Source: Kineococcus xinjiangensis (GTDB taxonomy: Bacteria > Actinomycetota > Actinomycetes > Actinomycetales > Kineococcaceae). Taken from it: a stretch of DNA of 64,000 nucleotides. Both the position numbers and the translations under genes were made by a program. A model generated the notes under the pieces. It made no database searches. It saw only the letters and a program-made list of their open reading frames with translations, and was not told where the DNA came from. Numbering within the stretch: the stretch's first letter is position 1; the number at the start of each line of letters is the position of its first letter. Where the stretch lies: assembly GCF_002934625.1 (NCBI RefSeq), contig NZ_PTJD01000012.1, positions 62,001 through 126,000 on the forward strand, given 5' to 3'. This document shows, in pieces, positions 1 through 8,640 of this stretch.

Positions 1-340
1 CGGCGGTGCTCGCCGCGGTGGTCGCGGGACCCGTGCGCAGCAGCAGCGGCAGGGCCGCCACCGCGGTCAGCTGCGCGCCGGAGGTCGCCGCGAGCGCGGC
101 CGGCCCGGCGCCGGCCAGCGCCACCGCCGTGTTGCCCGCGGCGACCAGGGCGACGAGCGCGACCACGAGCACCCACACCCCGCGGTGCCCGGGGCGGTGG
201 CGGCGCATCCCGGCGACGACCAGGGCGACGGACAGCCAGTTCGTCGCCAGCAGCAGGGGGGTGCGCAGGGCGGGCACGGCCAGTGCGGTCAGCACCAGCG
301 CGGCCACGACGGCGAGCTGGACGCCCAGGCGGACGGTCAT
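1..340 (-). CDS. Partial multi-pass membrane protein (N-terminal 113 residues)
   Basis: The gene reads leftward and leaves the window, so only its N-terminus is visible. The ATG at 340 is preceded by a strong ribosome site (GGGAGGAG, five bases upstream), which supports a real start. The visible 113 residues are mostly hydrophobic, with likely membrane segments near residues 8-25, 27-44, 52-70 and 81-103 and a short basic loop (MRRHRPGHRG) after the second. Such N-termini precede many signalling domains in actinobacteria, but no catalytic part is visible and I assign no function. It is divergent from the phosphatase gene that follows. Confidence 0.6.
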   Translation of the reverse strand, partial: MTVRLGVQLAVVAALVLTALAVPALRTPLLLATNWLSVALVVAGMRRHRPGHRGVWVLVVALVALVAAGNTAVALAGAGPAALAATSGAQLTAVAALPLLLRTGPATTAASTA

Positions 341-466
341 GCGCGCTCCTCCCGGTGGCTCGCGGTGCCGGCCCGCGGTGCTCGTGTGCGGTGCTCGGGT
401 GCGGTGGCCCGCAGCCCCCTTCCATCGGGCCGGTGCCCCACCGCCTTGAGACCCGCGGCCCGGCAT

Positions 467-530
467 GACCGGTTCGGGGCAGTCGGCCGGTCCTGTCGCT
501 CGGGCGGTTCGGGCGGTCGACCGGTTCGGG
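467..530. repeat. Two 12-bp direct repeats in a divergent intergenic region
   Basis: GACCGGTTCGGG occurs at 467-478 and again at 519-530, with a partial copy (GCGGTTCGGG) near 504. They lie between the leftward membrane gene and the rightward phosphatase gene, upstream of a TATCCT -10-like box at 576-581. They could be binding sites for a regulator; this is inference from position. Confidence 0.3.
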
Positions 531-593
531 TGAGCGGGGCGGCCCGCTGCGGCCCTCCCGGACCACGGGGCGACCTATCCTGGGCGCGCTGAC

Positions 594-3317
594 GTGCCCG
601 ACGGGCCGCAGCAGAGGTCCCCGACGGCGAGCGCCCGGGCCGGGGTGTCTGCGGATCGGGAGTGCGGAGTGAGTGCTGCGGTGCCGCCCAGGGGCGACGA
701 CGAAGCGGTGCGAACCAAGACAGGGGACGCGCAGCCGGGGGAGCTGACGACCCGGCGGCTGGCGACGGTGCGCAGCCATCCGGCCCTGACGCGGCTCGCG
801 GAGCTGGCGGCGCGGCTGACGGGGGCGCCGTGGGCGCAGGTGTCGCTGGGGGCGGACTCGCAGGCCGTGGCCGCCGCGGCGGGTTCGGACGTCAGCGTGA
901 CGGGTGCGGAGGTCCCCCTCGCGGCGGCGCTGTGCGCGGCGGCCGCGACGAGCGCGGGGCCGCTGGTGGTGGCGGACGCCGCGGCGGACGAGCGCGTCGC
1001 GTCGCTGCCGCCGGTGCGCTCCGGCCCCGTCCGCTCCTGCCTCGGGGTTCCGCTGCGCGGCCAGGACGGCACCGTCCTCGGCGCGCTGTGCGTCTTCGGC
1101 CCCGAACCCCGCACGTGGCGCGCGTCGGACGTGGCGCTGCTGGACGACCTCGCCGTCGCCGCCGTCACCGAGCTGGAGCTGTCCGCGCTGGCGGTGCAGT
1201 ACGAGGCGAGCCGCCTGCGCTGGCAACTGTCCATCGAGGCCGCCGGCATCGGCAGCTACGACTGGGACCTGCTCACCGGTGAGCTGGAGTGGGACGACCG
1301 GCTGCTGGAGATGTTCGGCTACGACCGGGCCGGCTTCGGCGGCCGCATCGAGGCGTTCTACGAGCGCGTCCACCCCGAGGACCTGCCCCGGGTCACCCGG
1401 GCGCTGGAGGCGGCGATCGCCGCGTGCGGGGAGTTCGAGGCCGAGTACCGCGTGGAGCTGCCCGGCGTGGGGACGCGCTGGATCTTCGCCCGCGGCCGGG
1501 CGCTGGGCGACGAGAGCGGCAGGGCGGTGCGGCTGCTCGGCGCCGCCTACGACACGACGGCGCGCAAGGACACCGACACCCGCCTGGCCCGGGTGCTGGA
1601 GACGATGTCGGTGGGGTACGCCTCCTACGACCGGCAGTGGCTGATCACCTACGTCAACGCCGAGGCGGAGCGGCTGATCGGGATGTCGCGGGAGGACGTT
1701 CTCGGCCGGAACGTGTGGGAGCTGTTCCCCGCCGCCGTGGGCTCCCCGATCGAGGAGCACTACCGCGAGGCGGTGGCGACGGGGCAGCCGGTGTCGTTCG
1801 ACGCGCACTACCCGGATCCGCTGAACGCCTGGTACGAGATCCGGGCCACCCCGACGCCGGAGGGCCTCTCGGTCTACTTCCTCGACGTCACCGCCCGCCG
1901 CGTCGCCCAGGAGGAGGCCGAGGACGCCCGCCGCGCCGCGGAGGACGCCCGCGGGGAGGCGGAGGCCGCCCGGGAGGGGGCGGAGCGCACCGCGCAGCGG
2001 ATGCAGCTGCTGTCCGGCGTCAACGAGGCGCTCGCCGCCACCGTGGGCCTGGAGGAGGCCGTGGGCCGGCTGGCCCGGCTGGTGGTGCCGGGGCTGGCGC
2101 AGTGGTGCATCGTCAGCGCCGTCGACGACCGGGCCGGCGAGGACTCGGGACGCGGCATGCGCGACCTGGGCTGGTGGCACGAGGACCCGGCGCTGCGCGA
2201 GGTGCTGGAGCGGTACGCGTCGCTGCGGCTGCCCGCGCTCGCCGAGGACGCACCCGCACGGCGCGCCCTCCGCAGCGGACAGCCGGTGCTGGTGCGCGAG
2301 GCAGCCGTGCAGGCGATCGGGAGCGCCCTGCACTCGGCGGAGGCGCGGGCGCTGCTGGCGGAGCTGGCGCCGCGCTCGGTGCTCTTCCTCCCGCTGCACG
2401 CCGGGGGACGGGTCCTCGGGCTGCTGAGCCTCTTCAGCTCCGACCCGGAGCGGCACGCCACGGACGCGGTGGTGGGCACGGGCCTGGACGTGGCCGCCCG
2501 CGCGGGGCTGGCGCTGGACAACGCCCGCCTCTACACCCAGCAGCAGCGCCTCGCGGAGGGGCTGCAGCGCAGCATGCTGACGTCGCCGCCGGAGCCGGAC
2601 CACCTCCAGATCGTGGTCCGCTACCGCCCGGCCGCCCGGGCCGCGCAGGTCGGCGGGGACTGGTACGACGCGTTCCTGCAACCGGACGGCGGCACCGTCC
2701 TCGTCATCGGCGACGTCATGGGCCACGACGTCGACGCCGCCGCGGCGATGGGCCAGATCCGCTCCCTGCTGCGCGGCATCGGCTACTCCAGCGGGGGAAC
2801 GCCCGCGGCGGTCCTGAGCAGCCTGGACGCCACGATGCAGGGGCTCGGGGTGGAGACGACCGCGACGGCGCTCGTCGCCCGCGTCGAGCAGACCGCGGCG
2901 GAGGAGCGAGAGGGGCTGACCCGCCTGCGCTGGTCGAACGCGGGGCACCCGCCGCCGGTCCTCGTCTCCCCCGAGGGCACCGTCACCGTCCTCGACGGCC
3001 GGCACCCGGGGCTGCTGCTGGGGGTGGCGCCGGAGTTCCCGCGCGCCGACTCGGAGCTGGCCGTCGAGCGGGGCAGCACGGTGCTGCTCTACACCGACGG
3101 CCTCATCGAGCGGCGGGGGCAGTCCCTCGACGAGGGCCTGGAGCGGCTCGTGGGGGTGCTCGCCGACCTGGCGGGGGCGGACCTCGACGGGCTCTGCGAC
3201 GGCATCCTCGAGCGGATGCTGCCGGCCTCCCTGGACGACGACGTCGCGCTGGTCGCGGTGCGTCTGCACCCGCAGGACCGGCCCCGCCCGCCCGAGGCGG
3301 GTCCGGCCACCCACTAG
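594..3317 (+). CDS. GAF-PAS-PAS-GAF PP2C (SpoIIE-type) serine phosphatase
   Basis: A cytosolic multi-sensor phosphatase of the RsbU/SpoIIE kind, expected to dephosphorylate an anti-sigma factor antagonist. Domain order along 907 residues: GAF (about 55-200), PAS (about 215-315), PAS (about 330-425), a short charged helix (430-470), GAF (475-640) and the PPM/SpoIIE domain (650-895). The phosphatase motifs are visible: GGDWYD near 687, GDVMGHD near 706, NAGHPPP near 782, YTDGLIE near 833 and a C-terminal DDDVAL, so the metal-binding Asp residues are kept. No membrane segment is seen. The start is uncertain: GTG 594 follows a TATCCT box at 576-581, while in-frame GTG 669 also lies ahead of the first domain. 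The substrate is unknown; a bldG antagonist lies 59 kb away in this window, but pairing them would be speculation. Confidence 0.88.
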   Translation: MPDGPQQRSPTASARAGVSADRECGVSAAVPPRGDDEAVRTKTGDAQPGELTTRRLATVRSHPALTRLAELAARLTGAPWAQVSLGADSQAVAAAAGSDVSVTGAEVPLAAALCAAAATSAGPLVVADAAADERVASLPPVRSGPVRSCLGVPLRGQDGTVLGALCVFGPEPRTWRASDVALLDDLAVAAVTELELSALAVQYEASRLRWQLSIEAAGIGSYDWDLLTGELEWDDRLLEMFGYDRAGFGGRIEAFYERVHPEDLPRVTRALEAAIAACGEFEAEYRVELPGVGTRWIFARGRALGDESGRAVRLLGAAYDTTARKDTDTRLARVLETMSVGYASYDRQWLITYVNAEAERLIGMSREDVLGRNVWELFPAAVGSPIEEHYREAVATGQPVSFDAHYPDPLNAWYEIRATPTPEGLSVYFLDVTARRVAQEEAEDARRAAEDARGEAEAAREGAERTAQRMQLLSGVNEALAATVGLEEAVGRLARLVVPGLAQWCIVSAVDDRAGEDSGRGMRDLGWWHEDPALREVLERYASLRLPALAEDAPARRALRSGQPVLVREAAVQAIGSALHSAEARALLAELAPRSVLFLPLHAGGRVLGLLSLFSSDPERHATDAVVGTGLDVAARAGLALDNARLYTQQQRLAEGLQRSMLTSPPEPDHLQIVVRYRPAARAAQVGGDWYDAFLQPDGGTVLVIGDVMGHDVDAAAAMGQIRSLLRGIGYSSGGTPAAVLSSLDATMQGLGVETTATALVARVEQTAAEEREGLTRLRWSNAGHPPPVLVSPEGTVTVLDGRHPGLLLGVAPEFPRADSELAVERGSTVLLYTDGLIERRGQSLDEGLERLVGVLADLAGADLDGLCDGILERMLPASLDDDVALVAVRLHPQDRPRPPEAGPATH

Positions 3318-3371
3318 CCGAGCCGTCGTCCAGCCCCGCCCCCGCTCCCGCCCCGCCCCGCCGGACCCTCG

Positions 3372-3407
3372 CCCCGGCAACGGAAAGGACCCTTTCCGTT
3401 GCCGGGG
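3372..3407. terminator. Perfect 17-bp hairpin after the phosphatase gene
   Basis: Arms 3372-3388 and 3391-3407 are exact inverted repeats around a 2-base loop (core GGAAAGG/CCTTTCC). There is no U tract, as is common in high-GC actinobacteria. It follows the phosphatase stop by about 55 bases. Confidence 0.65.
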
Positions 3408-3413
3408 AGGCCT

Positions 3414-3447
3414 CCCCACCCCGGAAAGGGTCCTCTCCGGGGTGGGG
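3414..3447. terminator. Second hairpin in tandem
   Basis: Arms 3414-3425 (CCCCACCCCGGA) and 3436-3447 are exact inverted repeats. The loop side carries GAAAGGG/TCCTCTC, resembling the core of the hairpin just upstream. The two together look like a double terminator separating the phosphatase and cyclase genes. Confidence 0.55.
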
Positions 3448-3534
3448 TCGGGCGCACGAGCCGGCCACGGAGCGTGGCGGATCCGGCGGACGGGGGACCT
3501 CAGGCGGCGGCGCGGGCGTGCCGATCACCGGAGT

Positions 3535-5406
3535 GTGAGACTCCTCCGCGTCGTCGGCCCCGGAGCGGGCGCCCCTCCGGGCTCCCGCGGGTCCAGCCTG
3601 CTCGGAGCCGTGCGCGGCACCGTGCGCAGCCTCCTGGCGGCCGTCGTGGGGGCCGTGCTCCTCATGCTGACCGTGACGACCTACGTGCTGGGCGTCACCC
3701 AGCCGCGCGTGCAGGACTACACCGCGATCACCCGTGAGCTGCGCGTGAGCCACGAGGCGATGCTCGACCAGGAGACGGGCCTGCGGGCGTGGCTGGCCAC
3801 CGGTGACCGCAGGTTCCTGCAGCCCTACGAGTCCGGCCGCGACGCGGCGGCGGGGGCGCAGGCCCGGCTGCGCGGGCACCTGCACGCGGACGACGAGCTG
3901 GCCTCGCGGCTGGTGGACCTCGCGCTGGCGCAGCAGTCGTGGCAGCAGCAGTGGGCGAAGCCTGCGCTTCAGCGGCCCGTGGGTGCGCCCGTCGCGGACA
4001 CCGCGCGGTTCCTGGTGCAGGGCAAGGAGAGCTTCGACGTCTACCGGCGGGTCTCCGCCGACGCGGTGGCGGTGTCTGCGGCGGGCCGCGATGCGGCGAT
4101 GCGCGTGCAGCAGCGCGCGCTGCAGGGCCTCGCGCTGTCCCAGGTGATCCTGGGGGCGCTGGCCGTGGCGGTGCTGCTGCGCCGCACCCGCCGGCTGGTG
4201 GAGCTGCTGGAGGCGCCGGTGCAGCTGGTGGAGGGCGCCATCGCCCGCATCCACCGCGGCGAGGTGCTGGGTGACCTGCCCGCCTCCGGCGCGGGGGAGC
4301 TGGACGACGTGGTCGCGGCCCTGGTCCAGCTGTCGCAGGACCTGGACCGCGAGCGCGCCACCTCCCAGGCGCAGCAGGCGGACGTGCGCCGTTCCCGCGA
4401 GCAGCTGGAGGCGGTGCTGGCCGCGGGCCGTGCGATGGCCGCCTGCACCTCCTCGGCCGCGCTGGCGGGCCTCGTGGTGCGCAGCAGCGCCGAGCTGACG
4501 GGTGGGCTGGGGTCGCTGTGGGTGCGCACCGAGCAGGGGCCGCACGGCTGCGTGGCGTGGTCGGACCCGTTGCAGGCGTGCACCGACGAGCACGCGGAGG
4601 TGGTGGCGGCCGCGGCCACCGACGGCCGCCGGCGCGAGGGGCCGGACCACGTCGCCCTGCCCCTCATCGGGTCCGGGCAGGTGCTCGCCGTCCTGCACGT
4701 CGCCTTCCCCGACGCCCTGGCGGACGGGGCGGGGACGCCTGCGGGCTGCACCGCGCTGGAGACCCTGACCGTCAGCGCGGCGGCGCACTGGGAGGCGGTG
4801 CAGTTGCACGAGGCCACCCGCGAGCGCGCCGCGAAGGACCAGCTCACCGGCCTCGGGAACCGCCACACCATGCAGGAGGAGATGTCGGTGGAGTGGGCCC
4901 GCAGCACCCGGCACGGGCGCCCGCTGAGCCTCGGCATGATCGACCTGGACCACTTCAAGAAGATCAACGACACCGGTGGGCACCTGGCCGGCGACGCCTG
5001 GCTGAAGCTCGTCGCCGAGGTGGTCGGTGCGCAGCTGCGCTCCTCCGACCGCGTGTACCGCTACGGCGGCGAGGAGATCGCCGTGATGCTGCCGGAGACC
5101 GCGGAGGACGACGCCGCGGTCCTGTTCGAGCGCATCCGCGCCGCCATCGAGGGCGTCCGGGGCCCGGACGCGGCGCCGTCGGCCACCGCGAGCATCGGCG
5201 TGGCGGAGCTGCGCCCGGGGATGCTGGAGCCGGAGGACCTCATCGGCAGCGCCGACCGCGCCCTCTACGCGGCGAAGCGGGCGGGGCGCAACCTCGTCGT
5301 GCGCGCCGGGGTGCTGGAGCCGGGGCGGCAGGACCCGCAGCCGACGGGAGCCGGCGCCGAGCGCGTGGGCGCGGAGCGGGTGGCGGACGGCGCCGAGGGG
5401 CGCTGA
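3535..5406 (+). CDS. Membrane-anchored GGDEF diguanylate cyclase with CHASE3-like, HAMP and GAF regions
   Basis: Predicted to make cyclic di-GMP from two GTP at the membrane. From GTG 3535: membrane segment about residues 29-52, an extracytoplasmic helical region with the CHASE3-like pattern LDQETGLRAWLATGDRRFL, a second membrane segment about 199-215, a HAMP-like linker to about 270, a GAF-like domain (about 300-430) and a GGDEF domain from about 436 to the end. The active-site signature is GGEEI near residue 511, with substrate residues in DLDHFKKIND. The inhibitory I-site RxxD is present as RSSD about six residues upstream, so product feedback is likely. The long open frame reaches back to 3442, inside the terminator hairpin, so a later start (GTG 3535, or GTG 3610 after GGAG) is more credible. 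Confidence 0.85.
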   Translation: MRLLRVVGPGAGAPPGSRGSSLLGAVRGTVRSLLAAVVGAVLLMLTVTTYVLGVTQPRVQDYTAITRELRVSHEAMLDQETGLRAWLATGDRRFLQPYESGRDAAAGAQARLRGHLHADDELASRLVDLALAQQSWQQQWAKPALQRPVGAPVADTARFLVQGKESFDVYRRVSADAVAVSAAGRDAAMRVQQRALQGLALSQVILGALAVAVLLRRTRRLVELLEAPVQLVEGAIARIHRGEVLGDLPASGAGELDDVVAALVQLSQDLDRERATSQAQQADVRRSREQLEAVLAAGRAMAACTSSAALAGLVVRSSAELTGGLGSLWVRTEQGPHGCVAWSDPLQACTDEHAEVVAAAATDGRRREGPDHVALPLIGSGQVLAVLHVAFPDALADGAGTPAGCTALETLTVSAAAHWEAVQLHEATRERAAKDQLTGLGNRHTMQEEMSVEWARSTRHGRPLSLGMIDLDHFKKINDTGGHLAGDAWLKLVAEVVGAQLRSSDRVYRYGGEEIAVMLPETAEDDAAVLFERIRAAIEGVRGPDAAPSATASIGVAELRPGMLEPEDLIGSADRALYAAKRAGRNLVVRAGVLEPGRQDPQPTGAGAERVGAERVADGAEGR

Positions 5407-5455
5407 GCCGACGTCCCCGGACCCCGGGAGCACGGGGTCGCGCCGGGTGGGTCGC

Positions 5456-5461
5456 TACCCT
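5456..5461 (+). promoter_or_regulatory. -10 box TACCCT for the VOC gene
   Basis: Six bases separate TACCCT from GTG 5468, and no Shine-Dalgarno is present, so the transcript probably begins at the start codon. Confidence 0.5.
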
Positions 5462-5467
5462 CGCCGG

Positions 5468-5848
5468 GTGCACCGCAGCCGCGTCTCGACGCTCCTGATC
5501 GACGTACCGCGCGAGGACGCTCCGTCCGCTGCGGCCTTCTGGTCGTCGGCGCTGGGGGTGCCGGCGCTGCCGGTCCCCGGCGAGGAGCAGTTCACCTCCC
5601 TGCCCGGAGCGGTTCCGAACGTCGTGACATCGGTCCAGGCGGTCGACGACCAGCCCCGCTACCACCTCGACATCGAGACCGACGACGTCGAGGCCGAGAC
5701 CGCACGGCTGGTGCGCCTCGGGGCGGTGGAGGTCCAGCGGTGGCTCGACTGCCGGACGCTGCGGGCGCCCGGGGGCCACCTCCTCTGCGTCATACCGCTG
5801 CACAGCGACCGGGAGAGCTTTGAGGCGAACTCCCGCGCCTGGGGGTGA
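5468..5848 (+). CDS. VOC-fold (glyoxalase/bleomycin-resistance-like) protein
   Basis: A 126-residue single-domain protein of the vicinal oxygen chelate superfamily. The pattern is visible in the N-terminal strand (VSTLLIDVP), the helix before FWSSALGV, the middle YHLDIETDDVEAET strand and the closing LRAPGGHLLCVIP strand. Members bind metal or small ligands and include lyases, dioxygenases and drug-binding proteins; the substrate cannot be deduced here. GTG 5468 is preferred over the upstream in-frame start because of the -10 box just ahead of it. It stands between a cyclase and a dehydrogenase gene without clear functional linkage. Confidence 0.7.
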   Translation: MHRSRVSTLLIDVPREDAPSAAAFWSSALGVPALPVPGEEQFTSLPGAVPNVVTSVQAVDDQPRYHLDIETDDVEAETARLVRLGAVEVQRWLDCRTLRAPGGHLLCVIPLHSDRESFEANSRAWG

Positions 5849-5952
5849 GCGGGGAGACGACCGCCGCTGTCCTCCGTCCGGACCGGGCGCGTCCCACCGC
5901 CGACCTGATCCCGATCCACCGCTCGAACTCCCGCTCGAAGGAGCACCAGACC

Positions 5953-7473
5953 ATGACCGCTTCCGTGGACGTCGCAGGGCAGCAGTTCATCGGGGGACGC
6001 CGGCGCCGGGGCACGTCCGCCGAGGAGCTCGTGGTGGTCAACCCCTCCAACGGCGAGCGGCTCGCCGAGGACGTGCACGCCTCGCCCGCGGACGTCGACG
6101 AGGCGGTGGCGGCCGCCCGTGCGGCGTTCCGGAGCTGGTCGCGCACCACCCCGGCGCGGCGCTCGGAACTGCTGCACGCGCTGGCCGCGGAACTGCAGGG
6201 CATGTCCGCGGAACTGGCTGCGCTGGAGAGCGCGCAGGGCGGCAAGCCCATCAAGCTCGCCGCCGGGTTCGACGTCCCCGGGACCATCGACAACGTCTCG
6301 TTCTTCGCAGGGGCCGCCCGCAACCTCGACGGCAAGGCGTCGGCGGAGTACTCCGGCCAGCACACCTCCAGCATCCGCCGCGAGCCCATCGGGGTGATCG
6401 GCTCCATCTCCCCGTGGAACTACCCCTTCCAGATGGCGGGCTGGAAGATCCTGCCCGCCGTCGCAGCCGGCAACACGATCGTGCTGAAGCCGTCCGAGCT
6501 CACCCCGATCACGTCCGTCCTCTTCGCGGAGGCCGCCCAGCGCGTGGGCATCCCCGACGGCGTCATCAACGTCGTGACCGGCCACGGTTCCACCGTCGGC
6601 TCCGCGCTGGTGGCCCACGCGGACGTCGACATGGTCTCCTTCACGGGTTCCACCGCCGTGGGCCGGCAGGTGGCCGCCACCGCCGCCGGTGCGATCAAGC
6701 GGGTCCACCTCGAACTCGGGGGGAAGGCGCCCTTCCTCGTCTTCGACGACGCCGACCTGGAGGCCGCCGCCCGCGGCGCCGTCGCCGGTTCGCTGATCAA
6801 CGCCGGGCAGGACTGCACCGCCGCCACCCGCGCCTACGTCCAGCGCCGCCACTACGACGCCTTCGTCGAGCGCGTCGCCGAACTGATGGCGGGCGTGGTG
6901 GTGGGCGCCGTGGACGACCCCGCCACCGACCTCGGCTCCCTCATCAGCACCGCCCACCGCGACCGCGTCGCGGCGATGGTCGACCGCGCCCGCGACGCCG
7001 GGGCGGAGGTCGTCACCGGCGGTGCGCCCGGAACCGGGGAACTCGCCCGCGGCGCCTACTACCAGCCGACCCTGCTCGTCGGCGCCGCGCAGGACTCCGA
7101 GATCGTGCGCGACGAGGTGTTCGGGCCGGTCCTGGTGGCGCTGCCCTTCGACGGCGACGACGAGGGCCTGGCGCTGGCCAACGACACCCGCTACGGCCTG
7201 GCCGCCTCCGCCTGGACCGGCAGCGTCTTCCGCGCCCAGCGCGCCGCCGCGGAGATCCAGGCCGGCTGCGTGTGGATCAACGACCACATCCCCATCATCA
7301 GCGAGATGCCGCACGGCGGGTACAAGGCCTCCGGCTCGGCCAAGGACATGAGCACCTACAGCCTGGAGGAGTACACGCAGCTCAAGCACGTGATGTCCGC
7401 CTCGGCCCCGGAACCGCACAAGGACTGGCACGACCTCGTCGTCACGGTGGCCGGGGACGGGCCGCCCAGGTGA
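5953..7473 (+). CDS. patD: Gamma-aminobutyraldehyde dehydrogenase-type aldehyde dehydrogenase
   Basis: A 506-residue NAD(P)+-dependent aldehyde dehydrogenase, most like the PatD/Prr group that oxidises 4-aminobutanal from putrescine to GABA in the cytosol. Visible signatures: SPWNYPF and the cofactor-binding run NTIVLKPSELTPITS, FTGSTAVG, the general-base region LELGGKAP, and the catalytic cysteine in NAGQDCTAATR. The Asp before the cysteine (QDC) is typical of the aminobutyraldehyde subgroup. ATG 5953 has a good ribosome site (GAAGGAG), so the longer open frame from 5845 is not used. No putrescine oxidase, aminotransferase or GABA gene lies next to it, so the substrate is inferred from family resemblance only. 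Confidence 0.8.
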   Translation: MTASVDVAGQQFIGGRRRRGTSAEELVVVNPSNGERLAEDVHASPADVDEAVAAARAAFRSWSRTTPARRSELLHALAAELQGMSAELAALESAQGGKPIKLAAGFDVPGTIDNVSFFAGAARNLDGKASAEYSGQHTSSIRREPIGVIGSISPWNYPFQMAGWKILPAVAAGNTIVLKPSELTPITSVLFAEAAQRVGIPDGVINVVTGHGSTVGSALVAHADVDMVSFTGSTAVGRQVAATAAGAIKRVHLELGGKAPFLVFDDADLEAAARGAVAGSLINAGQDCTAATRAYVQRRHYDAFVERVAELMAGVVVGAVDDPATDLGSLISTAHRDRVAAMVDRARDAGAEVVTGGAPGTGELARGAYYQPTLLVGAAQDSEIVRDEVFGPVLVALPFDGDDEGLALANDTRYGLAASAWTGSVFRAQRAAAEIQAGCVWINDHIPIISEMPHGGYKASGSAKDMSTYSLEEYTQLKHVMSASAPEPHKDWHDLVVTVAGDGPPR

Positions 7474-7502
7474 CCCCCCGTCCGGGAGGTTCCGCCGCCG
7501 GG

Positions 7503-7508
7503 CATGCT
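7503..7508 (+). promoter_or_regulatory. -10 box CATGCT for the P-loop kinase gene
   Basis: Spaced six bases from ATG 7515. No ribosome site lies between, suggesting a leaderless start independent of the dehydrogenase gene upstream. Confidence 0.5.
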
Positions 7509-7514
7509 GGGTCC

Positions 7515-8189
7515 ATGACGATCACACTGCCCCCCGGTGAGCCGCCCGCCGGTCCGTGGGCCACCGCATCCTTCGGAGAGCTGCTCCGGCTGCTGCACCA
7601 GGCGCCGGTGCCCGCGGGCCGCCCGCGCATCGTGGCCGTCGACGGCCGCAGCGCCGGGGGCAAGTCCACCCTGGCCGACCGCCTGCACGCCGCCGTCCCG
7701 GCCTCGGCCGTCGTCCACATCGACGACATCTCCTGGCACGAGTCGTACTTCGGGTGGGCGCCGCTGTTGGTGCAGAGGGTGCTGGAGCCGCTGCGACGGG
7801 GCGAGGCGGTGCGCTACCGCCCCTCCGCCTGGGAGGCCCGCGGACGCGACGGCGCGATCGAGGTGCCCGCCGGGCTCGACCTCGTGATCGTCGAGGGGGT
7901 GGGTTCGAGTCAACGCGCCGTGTCCGGGCTGCTCGACGCGTCGGTGTGGGTGCAGTCCGACTTCCAGGAGGCGGAGCGCCGCGGCATCGCCCGCGACGCC
8001 GCCCTGGGCGTCAACGGCGACGCGGCGGAGACGGTCGCCTTCTGGCACCAGTGGATGGCCGAGGAACTGCCCTTCCTGGAGCAGGACCGCCCCTGGGAGC
8101 GAGCGACGGTGATCGTGTCCGGTACTCCCTCGGGCGCCGTTCCCGACGACGAGGTGCTCCTCGCGCCGGGGCCGCTGCAGACGCCGTAG
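7515..8189 (+). CDS. Uridine kinase-like P-loop kinase
   Basis: A 224-residue P-loop NTPase of the uridine kinase/phosphoribulokinase type. The Walker A motif GRSAGGKST is near residues 43-51, followed by HIDDISWHESYFGW, where kinases of this fold keep the catalytic Asp, and VIVEGVGSS as the third strand (Walker B-like). A lid-like Arg-containing segment (EAERRGIARDAA) lies near 155-168. Homologues are common in actinobacteria and are annotated as uridine kinase-like without tested substrate. The start is fixed by the CATGCT box six bases upstream. Confidence 0.7.
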   Translation: MTITLPPGEPPAGPWATASFGELLRLLHQAPVPAGRPRIVAVDGRSAGGKSTLADRLHAAVPASAVVHIDDISWHESYFGWAPLLVQRVLEPLRRGEAVRYRPSAWEARGRDGAIEVPAGLDLVIVEGVGSSQRAVSGLLDASVWVQSDFQEAERRGIARDAALGVNGDAAETVAFWHQWMAEELPFLEQDRPWERATVIVSGTPSGAVPDDEVLLAPGPLQTP

Positions 8190-8207
8190 GTCATGTCTGA
8201 TGGGTCT

Positions 8208-8640
8208 TCACTTCAGCCAGAGCAGAGGCGAGGCCAGTAGCAGCGCGGCGCGGTTGGCGAGCTGGTCATCGCGTTCCGGGATCGTGACGGCGATCCCGCG
8301 GGAGGCGAGGTAGTGGCGGTTGGTGCGGGAGCTGTAGCCCTCATCGCCGACGACTCGATCGGGGGGACGGGTTCTGGGCCGTCCTGGGCTGCGACGAAGC
8401 ACGCGAATCCGGCTGAGCAGGGTCGGCAGAATGGTGGTGGGGGTACCGCCCGCTTGCGGGGGAGCGTTGATGTTGCCGGCGGTCAGCACGATCGCCGGCG
8501 GGCGGCCGCGCCCGTCGACAGCGAGGTGGGTCTTGGTCGTTCCCCCGCGAGCGGGAGGTGCCCCCTCCGTCACCACACCGCACTCGGCGGGCTACCGCCC
8601 GCCTCCCGCGTCACCAACCTCAGTGGTCAGAACACCTAGT
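8208..8640 (-). pseudogene. Remnant of an IS5-family transposase
   Basis: The minus strand (GTG 8576 to 8208) encodes 122 residues with clear transposase signatures: GGTTKTHLAVDGRGRPPAI, then DRVVGDEGYSSRTNRHYL and SRGIAVTIPERDDQLANR. These are the central DDE region of IS5-type enzymes. The sequence lacks the N-terminal third and stops in a hydrophobic tail (LLLASPLLWLK) where the family continues to the last catalytic Glu, so it cannot be active. I found no terminal inverted repeats. It lies between the kinase gene and the histidine kinase gene and touches neither frame. Confidence 0.75.

Noticed and set aside
3442-3534. Upstream extension of the GGDEF gene to 3442
   Set aside because: It would begin inside the second terminator hairpin and adds only Arg/Gly-rich sequence before the first membrane helix.
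3103-5433. Open frame of 776 residues on the minus strand
   Set aside because: It lies opposite the GGDEF gene, has no recognisable motif, and has the Arg/Gly/Ala/His-rich composition produced by reading high-GC codons backwards.
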